Positions 8,617 through 16,902 of a stretch of 64,000 bases of DNA are shown here, piece by piece. Each line of letters starts with the position of its first letter. Within the stretch, counting starts at the first letter, position 1. The DNA comes from an uncultured Sphaerochaeta sp. (GTDB taxonomy: Bacteria; Spirochaetota; Spirochaetia; Sphaerochaetales; Sphaerochaetaceae), in NCBI RefSeq assembly GCF_963667405.1, contig NZ_OY763408.1:3123757-3187756 (forward strand). Direction: 5' to 3'. The notes beneath the pieces are model-generated. The model ran no database searches, was not told the origin of the DNA, and saw only the letters and a program-made list of their open reading frames with translations. The position numbers and the translations under genes are program-made.

Positions 8617-10344
8617 ATGAAAAAACGGAGTCGTCTGGTGATCGTTCTGGTGGTCGTCTTGTTGTGCGGATACTTCTTGTATCCCACGATTGCGTGGTAT
8701 GGATTCGTACCGCAGGACGCCAAGGAACTGGCAACAGGCTCAAATGTACAGATCAAGGAGTACTCTCGTGGACAGGCTTCACGGGATCTTCGTGCACTGA
8801 AGGATCTGGTGGCGCAGGATGCACAGCAAACCTTGCCCTCAGAGTATGCATACCTCAAGGATGTTGCAAAGGCCAACTACAAGGCCATGAAGCGTTCGGT
8901 CCCCAGAACATGGACGATCGAGGCTCTCTTTGCAGGGTTCTACAATGAGCAGGGTATGTTTGATGCCGCCGAGTCCTACTACCGGACCAGCTTGCTTGAG
9001 CTGAAAGCCTTGGGCAACAAGGCTCTCCAGTTGGGCTTGGATCTTCGCGGTGGTATGAGCATCCTGCTTGAGGCGGATACTGCTGCTTTTGAGGCGAAAA
9101 AGGGTTCTTCTGCTTCTGCTTCAGAGGTTTCCGAGGCAATCCGCCAGGACATCGAGATCCTGGAGAAGCGCATCGACCAGTTCGGCGTCAGTGAGCCGGT
9201 CATCAGGTTGCAGGGAAGTGACCAGATCCTCATCGAGGTTCCTGGTGCTGCCGACCCCGAGCGCGTAAACTCCTTCCTCCGCGGCAAGGGCTCCTTGGTC
9301 TTCAAGATGGTTGACAATGAGCTCAGTACCCAGCTTGCAGAGTATTACCAGGCAAATCCGTCCGAAGTCTACACCGATACAGGCGCCTTGAAGCAGCCCT
9401 CCTTCCTGCCCGCAGGAAAGATTGCCGCCGGCTACTATGTCAGCGATGAGTACGGTATCGACGAGCTTGAGCGCTATGTGGTCATCGAGGAAGCAGTCGG
9501 CCTGGATGGTATGCATCTTGAGAGTGCAACTACGGGAACCGATGGCATCACCGGCAGGCCGGTGGTCAACTTCCAGCTTGACAGCCTTGGTGGGGATATC
9601 TTCTACAAGCTGACTTCCACCAATGTGGGCAATACGCTTGCAGTGGTCATGGATGGCAAGGTCAAGGCCATGGCAACCATCAATGAGGGTATCCGCAATC
9701 AGGTCCAGATTTCCGGCTTCAACGCCGAGGAAGCAAACGACCTCGCCATTGTGCTGCGTACTGCCGCCTTGCCGATCGAGCTGGTGGTTTCCAGCCAGCA
9801 GGCAGTGGGTGCAACCCTTGGTGAAGATGCCGTCAATGCAGGCGTGAAAGCGATTGCCGTCGGTCTCATTTTGGTCATCATCCTCATGTTTGCGTACTAC
9901 CACGTCAGTGGCTTGGTCGCCGACCTGGCCCTGATTTTCAACCTGTTCATCATGATCAGTGTTCTCTCTGCCTTCAACTTCACCCTGACACTGACCAGTG
10001 TTGCCGGTCTCATCCTGACTTTGGGCATGGCGGTCGATACCAACGTCATCATCTTTGAGCGCATCAAGGAAGAGCGAAGGTTGGGCAAGAGCGACATTGC
10101 TTCGATCAAAGCAGGTTTTGACAAGGCTTTCTGGACCGTCATGGACGCCAATATCACTACGATCATTGCGGCCCTGGTTCTTTCCCAGCTGGGAAGCAGT
10201 TCTGTCAAGGGTTTTGCGAATACGCTCGCTATCGGTATCGTCAGTTCGGTGTTCACCGCGCTGTTCGTATCGCATCTCGTTTTTGATGCGACCGTAGCTC
10301 ACCGCGAGGGTAAGAAGCTGCACATCAGCTGGAGGAAAAACTAA
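8617..10344 (+). CDS. secD: Protein translocase subunit SecD
   Basis: 575-aa membrane protein using the proton gradient to help secreted proteins leave the SecYEG channel. Membrane helix 1 is at about residues 5-25. The conserved GLDLRGGMSILLE starts near residue 141, much later than in most SecD proteins, where it follows helix 1 within a few dozen residues. The extra segment of about 100 residues is mostly helical and charged. The P1 domain follows (FGVSEPVIRLQGSDQILIEVPG). The C-terminal RND-type bundle (about 395-560) has LGMAVDTNVIIFERIKEE and ends with a short basic tail. secF starts on the very next base after the stop. Confidence 0.96.
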   Translation: MKKRSRLVIVLVVVLLCGYFLYPTIAWYGFVPQDAKELATGSNVQIKEYSRGQASRDLRALKDLVAQDAQQTLPSEYAYLKDVAKANYKAMKRSVPRTWTIEALFAGFYNEQGMFDAAESYYRTSLLELKALGNKALQLGLDLRGGMSILLEADTAAFEAKKGSSASASEVSEAIRQDIEILEKRIDQFGVSEPVIRLQGSDQILIEVPGAADPERVNSFLRGKGSLVFKMVDNELSTQLAEYYQANPSEVYTDTGALKQPSFLPAGKIAAGYYVSDEYGIDELERYVVIEEAVGLDGMHLESATTGTDGITGRPVVNFQLDSLGGDIFYKLTSTNVGNTLAVVMDGKVKAMATINEGIRNQVQISGFNAEEANDLAIVLRTAALPIELVVSSQQAVGATLGEDAVNAGVKAIAVGLILVIILMFAYYHVSGLVADLALIFNLFIMISVLSAFNFTLTLTSVAGLILTLGMAVDTNVIIFERIKEERRLGKSDIASIKAGFDKAFWTVMDANITTIIAALVLSQLGSSSVKGFANTLAIGIVSSVFTALFVSHLVFDATVAHREGKKLHISWRKN

Positions 10345-11550
10345 ATGCTTAAGAACGATATTCCTGTCATCAAACTGCGCTGGTATTCCTGGGCTTTGGC
10401 TGGAGTCCTCCTGATTGCCGGAGTCATCTCCTTGGTCGCGTTCGGTGGATTCAACCTTGGGGTTGACTTCGAAAGCGGTCTCAGCCAGCGCATCCAGGTT
10501 GCACCGGTTGGCCTTGAAGTCACCTACAGTGGCAACAAGGATGCCGTGCTCTCCATCAGCGGCTCGGCTCTCTCGCTTGAGGTTCGTGGCGATGAAGGGG
10601 TTTCCACCACTTCATTCCGCTTCGCTGCCTATCCTACGGCAAAGGACCTTGCTTCAGCCCTCGCAGGCGTTGCACAGGTTTCTGCAACCGCAGTAGACGG
10701 CTCGCTCAAGAGTGAGGATCTGCTCTCCGGATACGGATTCCCTGCAACCCTTTCCGCAACACCCACCAGGTTGAACTTCCAGAGCACCGGCAATGCTTCC
10801 ATTGAGGATGTACGCTCGGCTCTCGCTTCCTTGGGCAATGTGAAGGTGCAGACAGTCGGTTCGGCAACCAGCCAGACCTTCCAGGTCCGCTTGGGGATCA
10901 AGGACAATTCCACCCAGTCTTCCATGGAAGATGAGGTGAAGGCAGCTCTTGCCGCCCACTTCGGTGAAGGCGATGTGGTAGTCCTGCAGAGTGACTACAT
11001 CGGTCCGAAGTTCAGTGCAACCCTGCTTTCCAGCTCCATCCTGGCTATCGTGGTTGCCATGGCCCTGATCCTGGTGTATGTCTGGATCCGTTTCCGCTTC
11101 GCCTATGCAGTCTCTTCCCTGATCGCATTGCTGCATGACATCCTGATGATGCTCACTGTCATCTCGCTGTTGCGCCTTGAGTTCTCCAGCACCACGATTG
11201 CAGCCTTGCTGACGATCATCGGGTACTCACTCAACAATACGATCGTCATCTTTGACCGTGTCCGTGAAAACGTGATGCTCAACAAGGATGCTTCTCTCGC
11301 GGCTCACATCAACAGAAGTGTGACCCAGTCGATGAGCAGAACCATCATGAGCGCCGTCACCACCTTGGTTGCAATTCTCCCCTTGGCAATCTTTGCCTCG
11401 GGTGATATCCAGCTCTTTGCGGTGAACATGGGCTTCGGCATTCTCTTTGGTACCTTCTCTTCCAACCTGCTCGCACCTGCGATGCTCTATTGGATCAGCA
11501 AGGCCCAGAAGAAGGCCAATGTGGAACAGGTGGTTCAGAAGACTGAGTAG
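10345..11550 (+). CDS. secF: Protein translocase subunit SecF
   Basis: 401-aa partner of SecD. Helix 1 is at about residues 13-33 and is followed by the characteristic FGGFNLGVDFESG. The periplasmic domain (about 45-210) is long for SecF, where 300-320 aa in total is usual, and includes a Ser/Ala-rich stretch. The C-terminal helices carry LTIIGYSLNNTIVIFDRVREN, the signature with the proton-path Asp, and RTIMSAVTTLVAILPL. The enlarged periplasmic region parallels the insert in the neighbouring SecD; whether the two interact is unknown. Confidence 0.96.
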   Translation: MLKNDIPVIKLRWYSWALAGVLLIAGVISLVAFGGFNLGVDFESGLSQRIQVAPVGLEVTYSGNKDAVLSISGSALSLEVRGDEGVSTTSFRFAAYPTAKDLASALAGVAQVSATAVDGSLKSEDLLSGYGFPATLSATPTRLNFQSTGNASIEDVRSALASLGNVKVQTVGSATSQTFQVRLGIKDNSTQSSMEDEVKAALAAHFGEGDVVVLQSDYIGPKFSATLLSSSILAIVVAMALILVYVWIRFRFAYAVSSLIALLHDILMMLTVISLLRLEFSSTTIAALLTIIGYSLNNTIVIFDRVRENVMLNKDASLAAHINRSVTQSMSRTIMSAVTTLVAILPLAIFASGDIQLFAVNMGFGILFGTFSSNLLAPAMLYWISKAQKKANVEQVVQKTE

Positions 11551-11626
11551 GCTGAACTCACAGCTTATCCTGAAAGCGCTGCCGTGGGGTTATCTTGCGG
11601 TGGCGTTTTTGTCATACTGGGGAATT

Positions 11627-12484
11627 ATGAAGATAGTACTGTCCAAGACAATGGGGTATTGCAACGGCGTCTCACGTGCACTCGATCTGGCCGAGCAGGC
11701 CATAGAAGAGGCCAAGGGCCGAGAGTTGCCGGTCTACTCGTTGGGAAAGCTTATCCATAACCGGCAGGTGTGCGAGCATTTTAGGGATGAGGGTCTGGAG
11801 GAGATAGCACATCCTGAGGGGCATGATACTGGTGTGGTCATCCTGCGTGCCCATGGAATACCTGACCGCCTACGCAGTGAATTCGTTGATGCTGGTTTCA
11901 CCCTCATTGATGCCACCTGCCCTGTGGTGAAGCGCAATCTTCGTCTCATTGCCAAGTACAGCAAGACCCATTCCATTCTCGTTGTCGGTCACAAGGGACA
12001 TCCGGAGTCGATAGCGATGCAGGGGGTTGTGGTCGAAGGTTCTGTATGCCCCACCACCTTGCTTTGTGCTGTTGAGGATGTGAGGGCTCTTCCCAAGGGC
12101 CGATCCTATGCTGTTTTCGTCCAGACAACCTTTGACCAGCAGCTCTGGACTGAGATTCGTAGTGCCCTCGTGGAGCGTACCCAGACGGGCTCAGAGATGT
12201 TTTTTGTCAATGAGATTTGCCCTAACTCCATCAACAGGCGACAAGCGGTCATCGAATTGGCAGAGCAGTGTGATGCCGTGGTGGTGATCGGGGGCAAGGA
12301 GAGTGCCAATACGAGAGCACTCTATACCTTGGCCCTGGAAATGGGCAAACCTGCCTGGCACATAGAGGATGCATCGCATGTTGTTCCCGAGATGTATGAG
12401 TATGCTACACTAGGGGTGACGGCAGGAGCTTCCACTCCCTCATCCCTGATCGATGAGGTTGTCCAGAGACTGCAACAGGAGTAA
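11627..12484 (+). CDS. ispH: 4-hydroxy-3-methylbut-2-enyl diphosphate reductase IspH
   Basis: 285-aa [4Fe-4S] enzyme of the last step of the MEP isoprenoid pathway, making IPP and DMAPP. Cluster cysteines are C12 (GYCNGV), C98 (ATCPVV) and C198 (EICPN). Substrate-binding residues sit in SLGKLIHN (H44), RAHG (H76), GHPE (H125, E127) and GASTPSSL near the C-terminus. Start chosen at MKIVLSK because GGGG lies upstream and this is the family N-terminus; a longer open frame starts inside secF. It is followed after 3 nt by rex, so the two are probably co-transcribed. Confidence 0.95.
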   Translation: MKIVLSKTMGYCNGVSRALDLAEQAIEEAKGRELPVYSLGKLIHNRQVCEHFRDEGLEEIAHPEGHDTGVVILRAHGIPDRLRSEFVDAGFTLIDATCPVVKRNLRLIAKYSKTHSILVVGHKGHPESIAMQGVVVEGSVCPTTLLCAVEDVRALPKGRSYAVFVQTTFDQQLWTEIRSALVERTQTGSEMFFVNEICPNSINRRQAVIELAEQCDAVVVIGGKESANTRALYTLALEMGKPAWHIEDASHVVPEMYEYATLGVTAGASTPSSLIDEVVQRLQQE

Positions 12485-12487
12485 TGC

Positions 12488-13159
12488 ATGAACACAACGA
12501 ACAGAGGGATTCCCATTCCCACCATCAAGCGTTTCCCGTCATACCTCAGATTGCTCAAGGGGTATCGTGATGAGGGTATGCAGACCGTGTCTGCTACCGT
12601 TCTTGCGGAAGAGTTGGGACTCAAGCCGATCCAGGTGCGCAAGGATATCTCCTGCACCGGCATCGAGGGGAAGCCGAAGGTGGGATTTACCGTCATCAAG
12701 CTCATCGATGCAATCATCCATACCCTCGGATGGGACAATGCAACCGATGCCATTCTCATCGGAGCAGGGCATCTCGGTTCGGCTCTTGCCCGGTATGAGG
12801 GATTTGAGAGCTATGGACTGAAGATTGTTGCTGCGTTTGACATTGACCCAAGCAAGTGCGGATCGTTTCTGGGGGAGGTCCCGGTCTTCCCGCTCGACCA
12901 GCTCAGCCGATACATCGAGGAAAACCATGTGAATATCGGCGTTCTGGCCGTTCCTGCCGTCCAGGCCCAGGAAGTTGCTGAGCTGCTGGTCTCCTGTGGC
13001 ATTCTGGCAATCTGGAACTTTGCCCCGAAGGACCTGAAGTTGCCCGAGCGTGTGGTGGTCCAGCGTACGGATCTTGCCACCAGTTTTGCCGTGCTCTCCG
13101 CCAAGGTAAAGCGAAAGATGAACAAGGAAGAGTTGCTCGGGGAAGAGGACGAGTGGTAA
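12488..13159 (+). CDS. rex: Redox-sensing transcriptional repressor Rex
   Basis: 223-aa homodimeric repressor that reads the NADH/NAD+ ratio. The N-terminal winged helix (about residues 10-85) contains RLLKGYRDEG and the recognition part LKPIQVRKDIS. The Rossmann domain has the nucleotide-binding turn IGAGHLGSALARY near 98-110 and VAAFDIDPSKCG. The C-terminal helix that swaps between subunits is present, with a charged extension (KEELLGEEDEW). It lies directly upstream of two [FeFe]-hydrogenase genes, classic targets of Rex in fermentative bacteria, so local control is likely. Confidence 0.95.
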   Translation: MNTTNRGIPIPTIKRFPSYLRLLKGYRDEGMQTVSATVLAEELGLKPIQVRKDISCTGIEGKPKVGFTVIKLIDAIIHTLGWDNATDAILIGAGHLGSALARYEGFESYGLKIVAAFDIDPSKCGSFLGEVPVFPLDQLSRYIEENHVNIGVLAVPAVQAQEVAELLVSCGILAIWNFAPKDLKLPERVVVQRTDLATSFAVLSAKVKRKMNKEELLGEEDEW

Positions 13160-13257
13160 AACAAATGCATTGTTTGGTGAATTGTTTTTGCAGAATGATA
13201 AATAATGTGAAGACAGTAATAATAAAAACAGATTTAGCCGAATAATCTACCATTAAA

Positions 13258-13330
13258 TTGTGGTACGTTCACGAATAAAATACCTTAATCACTAAATTTA
13301 TTGACGTCTCCCCAACCTTCGCGTTAGTAT
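13258..13330 (+). promoter_or_regulatory. Hydrogenase-cluster promoter with a weak Rex-like site
   Basis: TTGACG (13301-13306), 18-nt spacer, TAGTAT (13325-13330), ending 31 nt before the first gene of the hydrogen module. Upstream at 13258-13274, TTGTGGTACGTTCACGA resembles the Rex consensus TTGTGAA-N4-TTCACAA but is 1 nt shorter in the spacer and imperfect. The rest of the 200-bp gap (13160-13361) is AT-rich with no gene. Confidence 0.4.
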
Positions 13331-13361
13331 GTGGCCAGCATAAGAACATGAGGTTTTCAGC

Positions 13362-13622
13362 ATGGAAAAATTGGTCGTCGAGCTCTGTATGGGAAGTTCC
13401 TGTTTCGCCCGGGGCAATGCGCAAACGCTTGCTGCCTTGGAGACCTTCCTCAAAGAGGAGGGTCTGGGAGAACGTGTGGAACTGGTTGGGCATCTCTGCC
13501 TTGGTTCTTGCTCAAAAGGACCCAATCTGAGAATTGGGGAGACAACCTACAGTGGTCTTGACGCTGCCTGTGTCATTGACCTTGTCCGCTCTGCGCTGAA
13601 AGACCAGGGAGCGATGGTATGA
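13362..13622 (+). CDS. [2Fe-2S] thioredoxin-like ferredoxin (NuoE/HoxE C-domain type)
   Basis: 86-aa protein built only of the thioredoxin-like [2Fe-2S] domain. The ligands are CMGSSC (C9, C14) and CLGSC (C46, C50), in the spacing typical of NuoE-type and Shethna-like domains. It is likely an electron carrier or relay for the hydrogenase encoded next, whose start overlaps its stop by 4 nt. A second paralogue lies at 16636. It has no N-terminal helical domain, unlike full-length NuoE (about 160 aa). Confidence 0.85.
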   Translation: MEKLVVELCMGSSCFARGNAQTLAALETFLKEEGLGERVELVGHLCLGSCSKGPNLRIGETTYSGLDAACVIDLVRSALKDQGAMV

Positions 13623-15430
13623 TCCACCCCATCTATACCGAGCTGACCGAGTGCCGCGACTGTTACAAGTGTGTGCGTGGCTGTCCGGTGAAGGCCATCC
13701 AGGTCAAGGACGGTTCGGCAGTGGTTGTGAAAGACCGTTGCATTTACTGCGGACACTGTGTGGACATCTGCCCCTCCCATGCAAAGAAGATTCGCAACGA
13801 CCTTGCCCGTGTCCGCCAGTTCCTTACCAGTGGGCGGAAAATCTACTGCAGTCTTGCCCCCTCTGCTGCATCCGAATTTCCTGACGGAATGGATGCCTTG
13901 GTCCTTGCCTTGCACCAGCTTGGGTTCAGTGGGGTCAGTGAGACCGCTCTGGGAGCAGCTTTGGTCAATGAAGCCATCGAGACGTATGCCCTGGAGCATG
14001 ATGGCGCTTGCAACAAGATTTCCACTGCCTGCCCAACAGTGGTCCAGGCCATCAAGAAGTACTATCCGTCCTTGGTTGACCATCTGAGCAACATACCCTC
14101 TCCGCTGCAGTGCCACAGCGCCTATCTTCGCAAGCTGTACGGCCAGGAGATCGGCATTGTGTTCATCGGGCCTTGCATCGCCAAGAAAGTGGAAGCGGAT
14201 GAGACTCCCGGCTATCCCGATTTTTCCCTCACGTTCGAGGAGCTTCGCACCTGGCTGGATCTGGAGCATTTCGATCTTGCCCTTCTCTCTGCCCAGATTG
14301 CCGCTGACCCAACCCTGGTTCCTGCCTTTGTGCCGTGCAGGGCAGGCAAGTCCACACTCTATCCGGTGGAGGGCGGCATGATCGCCTCCCTTGCCTGGGG
14401 TTCCGATCCATTCCAGACCCATGCGGTGGCCATCAGTGGTTCCACCCAAGTGCTGGGTACTCTTGGAGGGATGCAGTGCGGACAGGAGCACAACAACTTC
14501 CTGGAATTGCTCTTCTGTGAAGGCGGGTGCATCAACGGGCCCGGAGCGGAAAAGGGGCGTTCATCGGCTTCCAAGAAAGCCCTTGCTTCGCGCTATACCC
14601 GCAGTCGCATCGCAGCAGCAGGACCTGTCTTCGGTGGAGATCCTGCGTTTGTCCGCCTTCTGTTGGATAAGGGCTACTCCCTCATTGAAGAACCGGGAAA
14701 GGTGGAAACCGATCTTCCTGTCTCCTCATTCGTTTCCAAGCACAGTGAAGATGAGATTGGGCGTGCCCTGAAGTTCCTTGGCAAGCGGGACAAGGCTGAG
14801 GAGCTGAACTGCGGTGGTTGCGGCTACAACAGCTGCCGGGAGATGGCCATCGCCTACCTTGACGGAATGGCAGAGCCGGAAATGTGTGTAACCAAGATGC
14901 GCAAGGAAGCCCAGAGCAAGATTGATGTGCTGCTGCGTACCATTCCCATCGGAGTGGTCATTGTCGACGACCAGCTGCGCATCGTCGATTGCAACTCCAG
15001 TTTTCTTCGCCTCTTCAGCGAGGTGGACTTTGCGATCGAAGGGGAGTTGCTCAATCTGGTGGGAGGCCTTCCCCTGGAGCGCTTTGTTCCCTTCCATGAA
15101 AAGTTCCGTGACCAGTTTGCCAATGCTCGGGTGCAGCAGTACCGCCTCCACTACCAGGACAAGTTCCTGAAGGTCACCTTCTTCTCGGTGGAGAAACAGC
15201 ATCTGGTGGGAGCGCTTTTTGAGGATATCACCACACCCACGGTACGCCGGGAGACGGTGATCAAGAAGGCTGAGGATGTCATCCAGAAGAGCCTGGAAAC
15301 GGTTCAGCAGATAGCCTCCCTGTTGGGGGAGAATGCAGCGGAGACGGAGATCATGCTCAACAGTCTCATTGATGCGTTCAAGGTTCCTGCAGCCAATCAG
15401 AGTGATGGGTTTACCAAGGAAGAGTCATGA
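13619..15430 (+). CDS. hydS: Sensory-type [FeFe]-hydrogenase with PAS domain (HydS, group C-like)
   Basis: 603 aa. Order: two [4Fe-4S] ferredoxin motifs (C12/C15/C18/C22 and C41/C44/C47/C51), the H-cluster domain (about 75-360), a further Cys motif CGGCGYNSC (C398, C401, C406, then C423), a PAS domain (about 435-540) and a helical tail. H-cluster loops are L1 STACPT (C138), L2 GPCIAKK (C186) and L3 CEGGCINGPG (C300, C304), so all four cluster cysteines remain. The Cys that relays protons in catalytic enzymes (TSCCP) is Ala here (A137). This substitution, plus the PAS domain, is known from the putative H2-sensing HydS of Thermotoga and Ruminococcus. It overlaps the next gene by 4 nt, so coupling to the phosphatase is likely. 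Confidence 0.9.
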   Translation: MIHPIYTELTECRDCYKCVRGCPVKAIQVKDGSAVVVKDRCIYCGHCVDICPSHAKKIRNDLARVRQFLTSGRKIYCSLAPSAASEFPDGMDALVLALHQLGFSGVSETALGAALVNEAIETYALEHDGACNKISTACPTVVQAIKKYYPSLVDHLSNIPSPLQCHSAYLRKLYGQEIGIVFIGPCIAKKVEADETPGYPDFSLTFEELRTWLDLEHFDLALLSAQIAADPTLVPAFVPCRAGKSTLYPVEGGMIASLAWGSDPFQTHAVAISGSTQVLGTLGGMQCGQEHNNFLELLFCEGGCINGPGAEKGRSSASKKALASRYTRSRIAAAGPVFGGDPAFVRLLLDKGYSLIEEPGKVETDLPVSSFVSKHSEDEIGRALKFLGKRDKAEELNCGGCGYNSCREMAIAYLDGMAEPEMCVTKMRKEAQSKIDVLLRTIPIGVVIVDDQLRIVDCNSSFLRLFSEVDFAIEGELLNLVGGLPLERFVPFHEKFRDQFANARVQQYRLHYQDKFLKVTFFSVEKQHLVGALFEDITTPTVRRETVIKKAEDVIQKSLETVQQIASLLGENAAETEIMLNSLIDAFKVPAANQSDGFTKEES

Positions 15431-16620
15431 ACGACATTTTCATCGACGTGGACTATGCACAGATCTACAAGCACGGCCAGAAGATTGGGGGGGACGTATT
15501 CCTGCTCTCCCGCAATCCTGAGAACGACCAGATCGTGTGTACACTCAGTGATGGCCTGGGCAGTGGCGTGAAAGCCAACGTGCTTGCAAGCCTTACCGCC
15601 CGCATGGCCCACAAATTGAGCTTCAGTCCAATGGATCTCACCCACTCGGCACGCATCATCATGAATACGCTGCCGGTCTGCAAAGAACGTAAGATCAGCT
15701 ATGCAACCTTCACCATCGCCGATATCCGCCATGAGGAGGGGGAGGAAGTGAAGGTGAACCTGGTTGAGTATGACAACCCGTCAGCCTTGGTGTTCCGTGG
15801 CCCAAACAGCTATCTCTGGCAGCCGGAGCGCATAGATCTTGAACGTGAGGGTGCATTCAAGCAGGAGGTGCTCGGGCATTCCCAGCTGAAGCTGTCCATA
15901 GGAAGTCGTCTGGTGATCTTCAGCGATGGCGTTACCCAGGCGGGGATGGGCAAGGCCCTTCCCCTGGGCTGGCGCCTTGAGGGCGTGCGCAGCTTTGCCC
16001 ATGACCAGATTGAGGCCAATCCCGACATCTCGAGCCATGACTTGGCCCAAGCCATTGTGTGCAGGGCTCACAGCCTTGACCGGCTCAGTGCAAAGGACGA
16101 CATCACCTGCATGGTGGTCTATGTGCGCAAACCCCGAAGGACGCTGGTGGTGACCGGTCCTCCCTTTACGCCTGAGCACGATCAGGATCTGGTGGAGAAG
16201 ATCCGTCACTTCGAGGGAAAGAAAATAGTAAGTGGGGGAACGACGGCGCAGATCGTCAGCCGCCTGCTTGAAAAGCCGCTGAAGGTTGATATGAGTTGTT
16301 GGTCGCCCCAGGTTCCTCCCTGCTCTACGATGGAAGGAATCGATCTGGTGACTGAGGGTATGCTCACCTTGAGCAAGGTGGCCATTGCCCTCGAACAGAA
16401 GAAACCGGTACGCTCCCTGCCCAATGATGCGGTGAGAAAGTTCATCCAGGTGATGCAGGAGAGCGACCAGGTCCACTTCATCGTAGGAACGAAAATCAAT
16501 GAGGCTCACCAGGATCCCAACATCCCGGTGGAGATAGGGATACGCAGAACCTTGATAGGAAGGTTGCGCAAGGCCTTGGAAGACAATTATCTGAAAGAGA
16601 CGTCACAGGAATATATCTGA
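15427..16620 (+). CDS. SpoIIE-like PP2C Ser/Thr phosphatase of the hydrogen module
   Basis: 397-aa cytosolic protein. The PP2C fold covers about residues 1-235, with metal-binding acidic residues in IGGDVF, LSDGLGSG, FSDGVTQAG and SAKDDITCMVV, so it should be active. The C-terminal 160 residues (from about 240; TGPPFTPEHDQDLVEKIRHF, VSGGTTAQIVSRLL) form a separate domain that I do not recognise. SpoIIE-type phosphatases normally dephosphorylate anti-sigma-antagonist (STAS) proteins, but no STAS or HATPase gene lies nearby. Overlap with the sensory hydrogenase gene and its PAS domain suggests that hydrogen status controls this phosphatase (inference; similar gene pairs are known in clostridia and Thermotogales). 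Confidence 0.82.
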   Translation: MNDIFIDVDYAQIYKHGQKIGGDVFLLSRNPENDQIVCTLSDGLGSGVKANVLASLTARMAHKLSFSPMDLTHSARIIMNTLPVCKERKISYATFTIADIRHEEGEEVKVNLVEYDNPSALVFRGPNSYLWQPERIDLEREGAFKQEVLGHSQLKLSIGSRLVIFSDGVTQAGMGKALPLGWRLEGVRSFAHDQIEANPDISSHDLAQAIVCRAHSLDRLSAKDDITCMVVYVRKPRRTLVVTGPPFTPEHDQDLVEKIRHFEGKKIVSGGTTAQIVSRLLEKPLKVDMSCWSPQVPPCSTMEGIDLVTEGMLTLSKVAIALEQKKPVRSLPNDAVRKFIQVMQESDQVHFIVGTKINEAHQDPNIPVEIGIRRTLIGRLRKALEDNYLKETSQEYI

Positions 16621-16635
16621 CGGAAGGAGAACAGG

Positions 16636-16902
16636 ATGGGAAAGAAAGAGCGGGTATCAGTAAAAATTTGCGTGGGAACAGCCTGTTTTGTGCAGGGTGG
16701 TGCCGATTTGCTGCTGTACAATGAGTTCCTGGATCCGGTGCTATTGGGTGGCTGCGATATCGAAGGGGTATCCTGTCTTGGCGGATGCAAGGATCCCAAT
16801 GCCAAGAATCGTCCCCCATACGTCCAGATCGGAGGCGTCATCCATGGGGATATGACCCAGGAGAAGCTTTGCAAGTTGCTTGCGGAGGCTGTCCATGCTT
16901 GA
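16636..16902 (+). CDS. Second [2Fe-2S] thioredoxin-like ferredoxin
   Basis: 88-aa paralogue of the protein at 13362. Ligand motifs are CVGTACF (Cys pair with 4-residue spacing) and CLGGC. The insert before the C-terminal helix is longer (KDPNAKNRPPYVQIGG). RBS GGAGAAC is upstream. Its last 8 nt overlap the following hydrogenase gene, so it is probably the dedicated electron carrier of that enzyme. Confidence 0.84.
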   Translation: MGKKERVSVKICVGTACFVQGGADLLLYNEFLDPVLLGGCDIEGVSCLGGCKDPNAKNRPPYVQIGGVIHGDMTQEKLCKLLAEAVHA

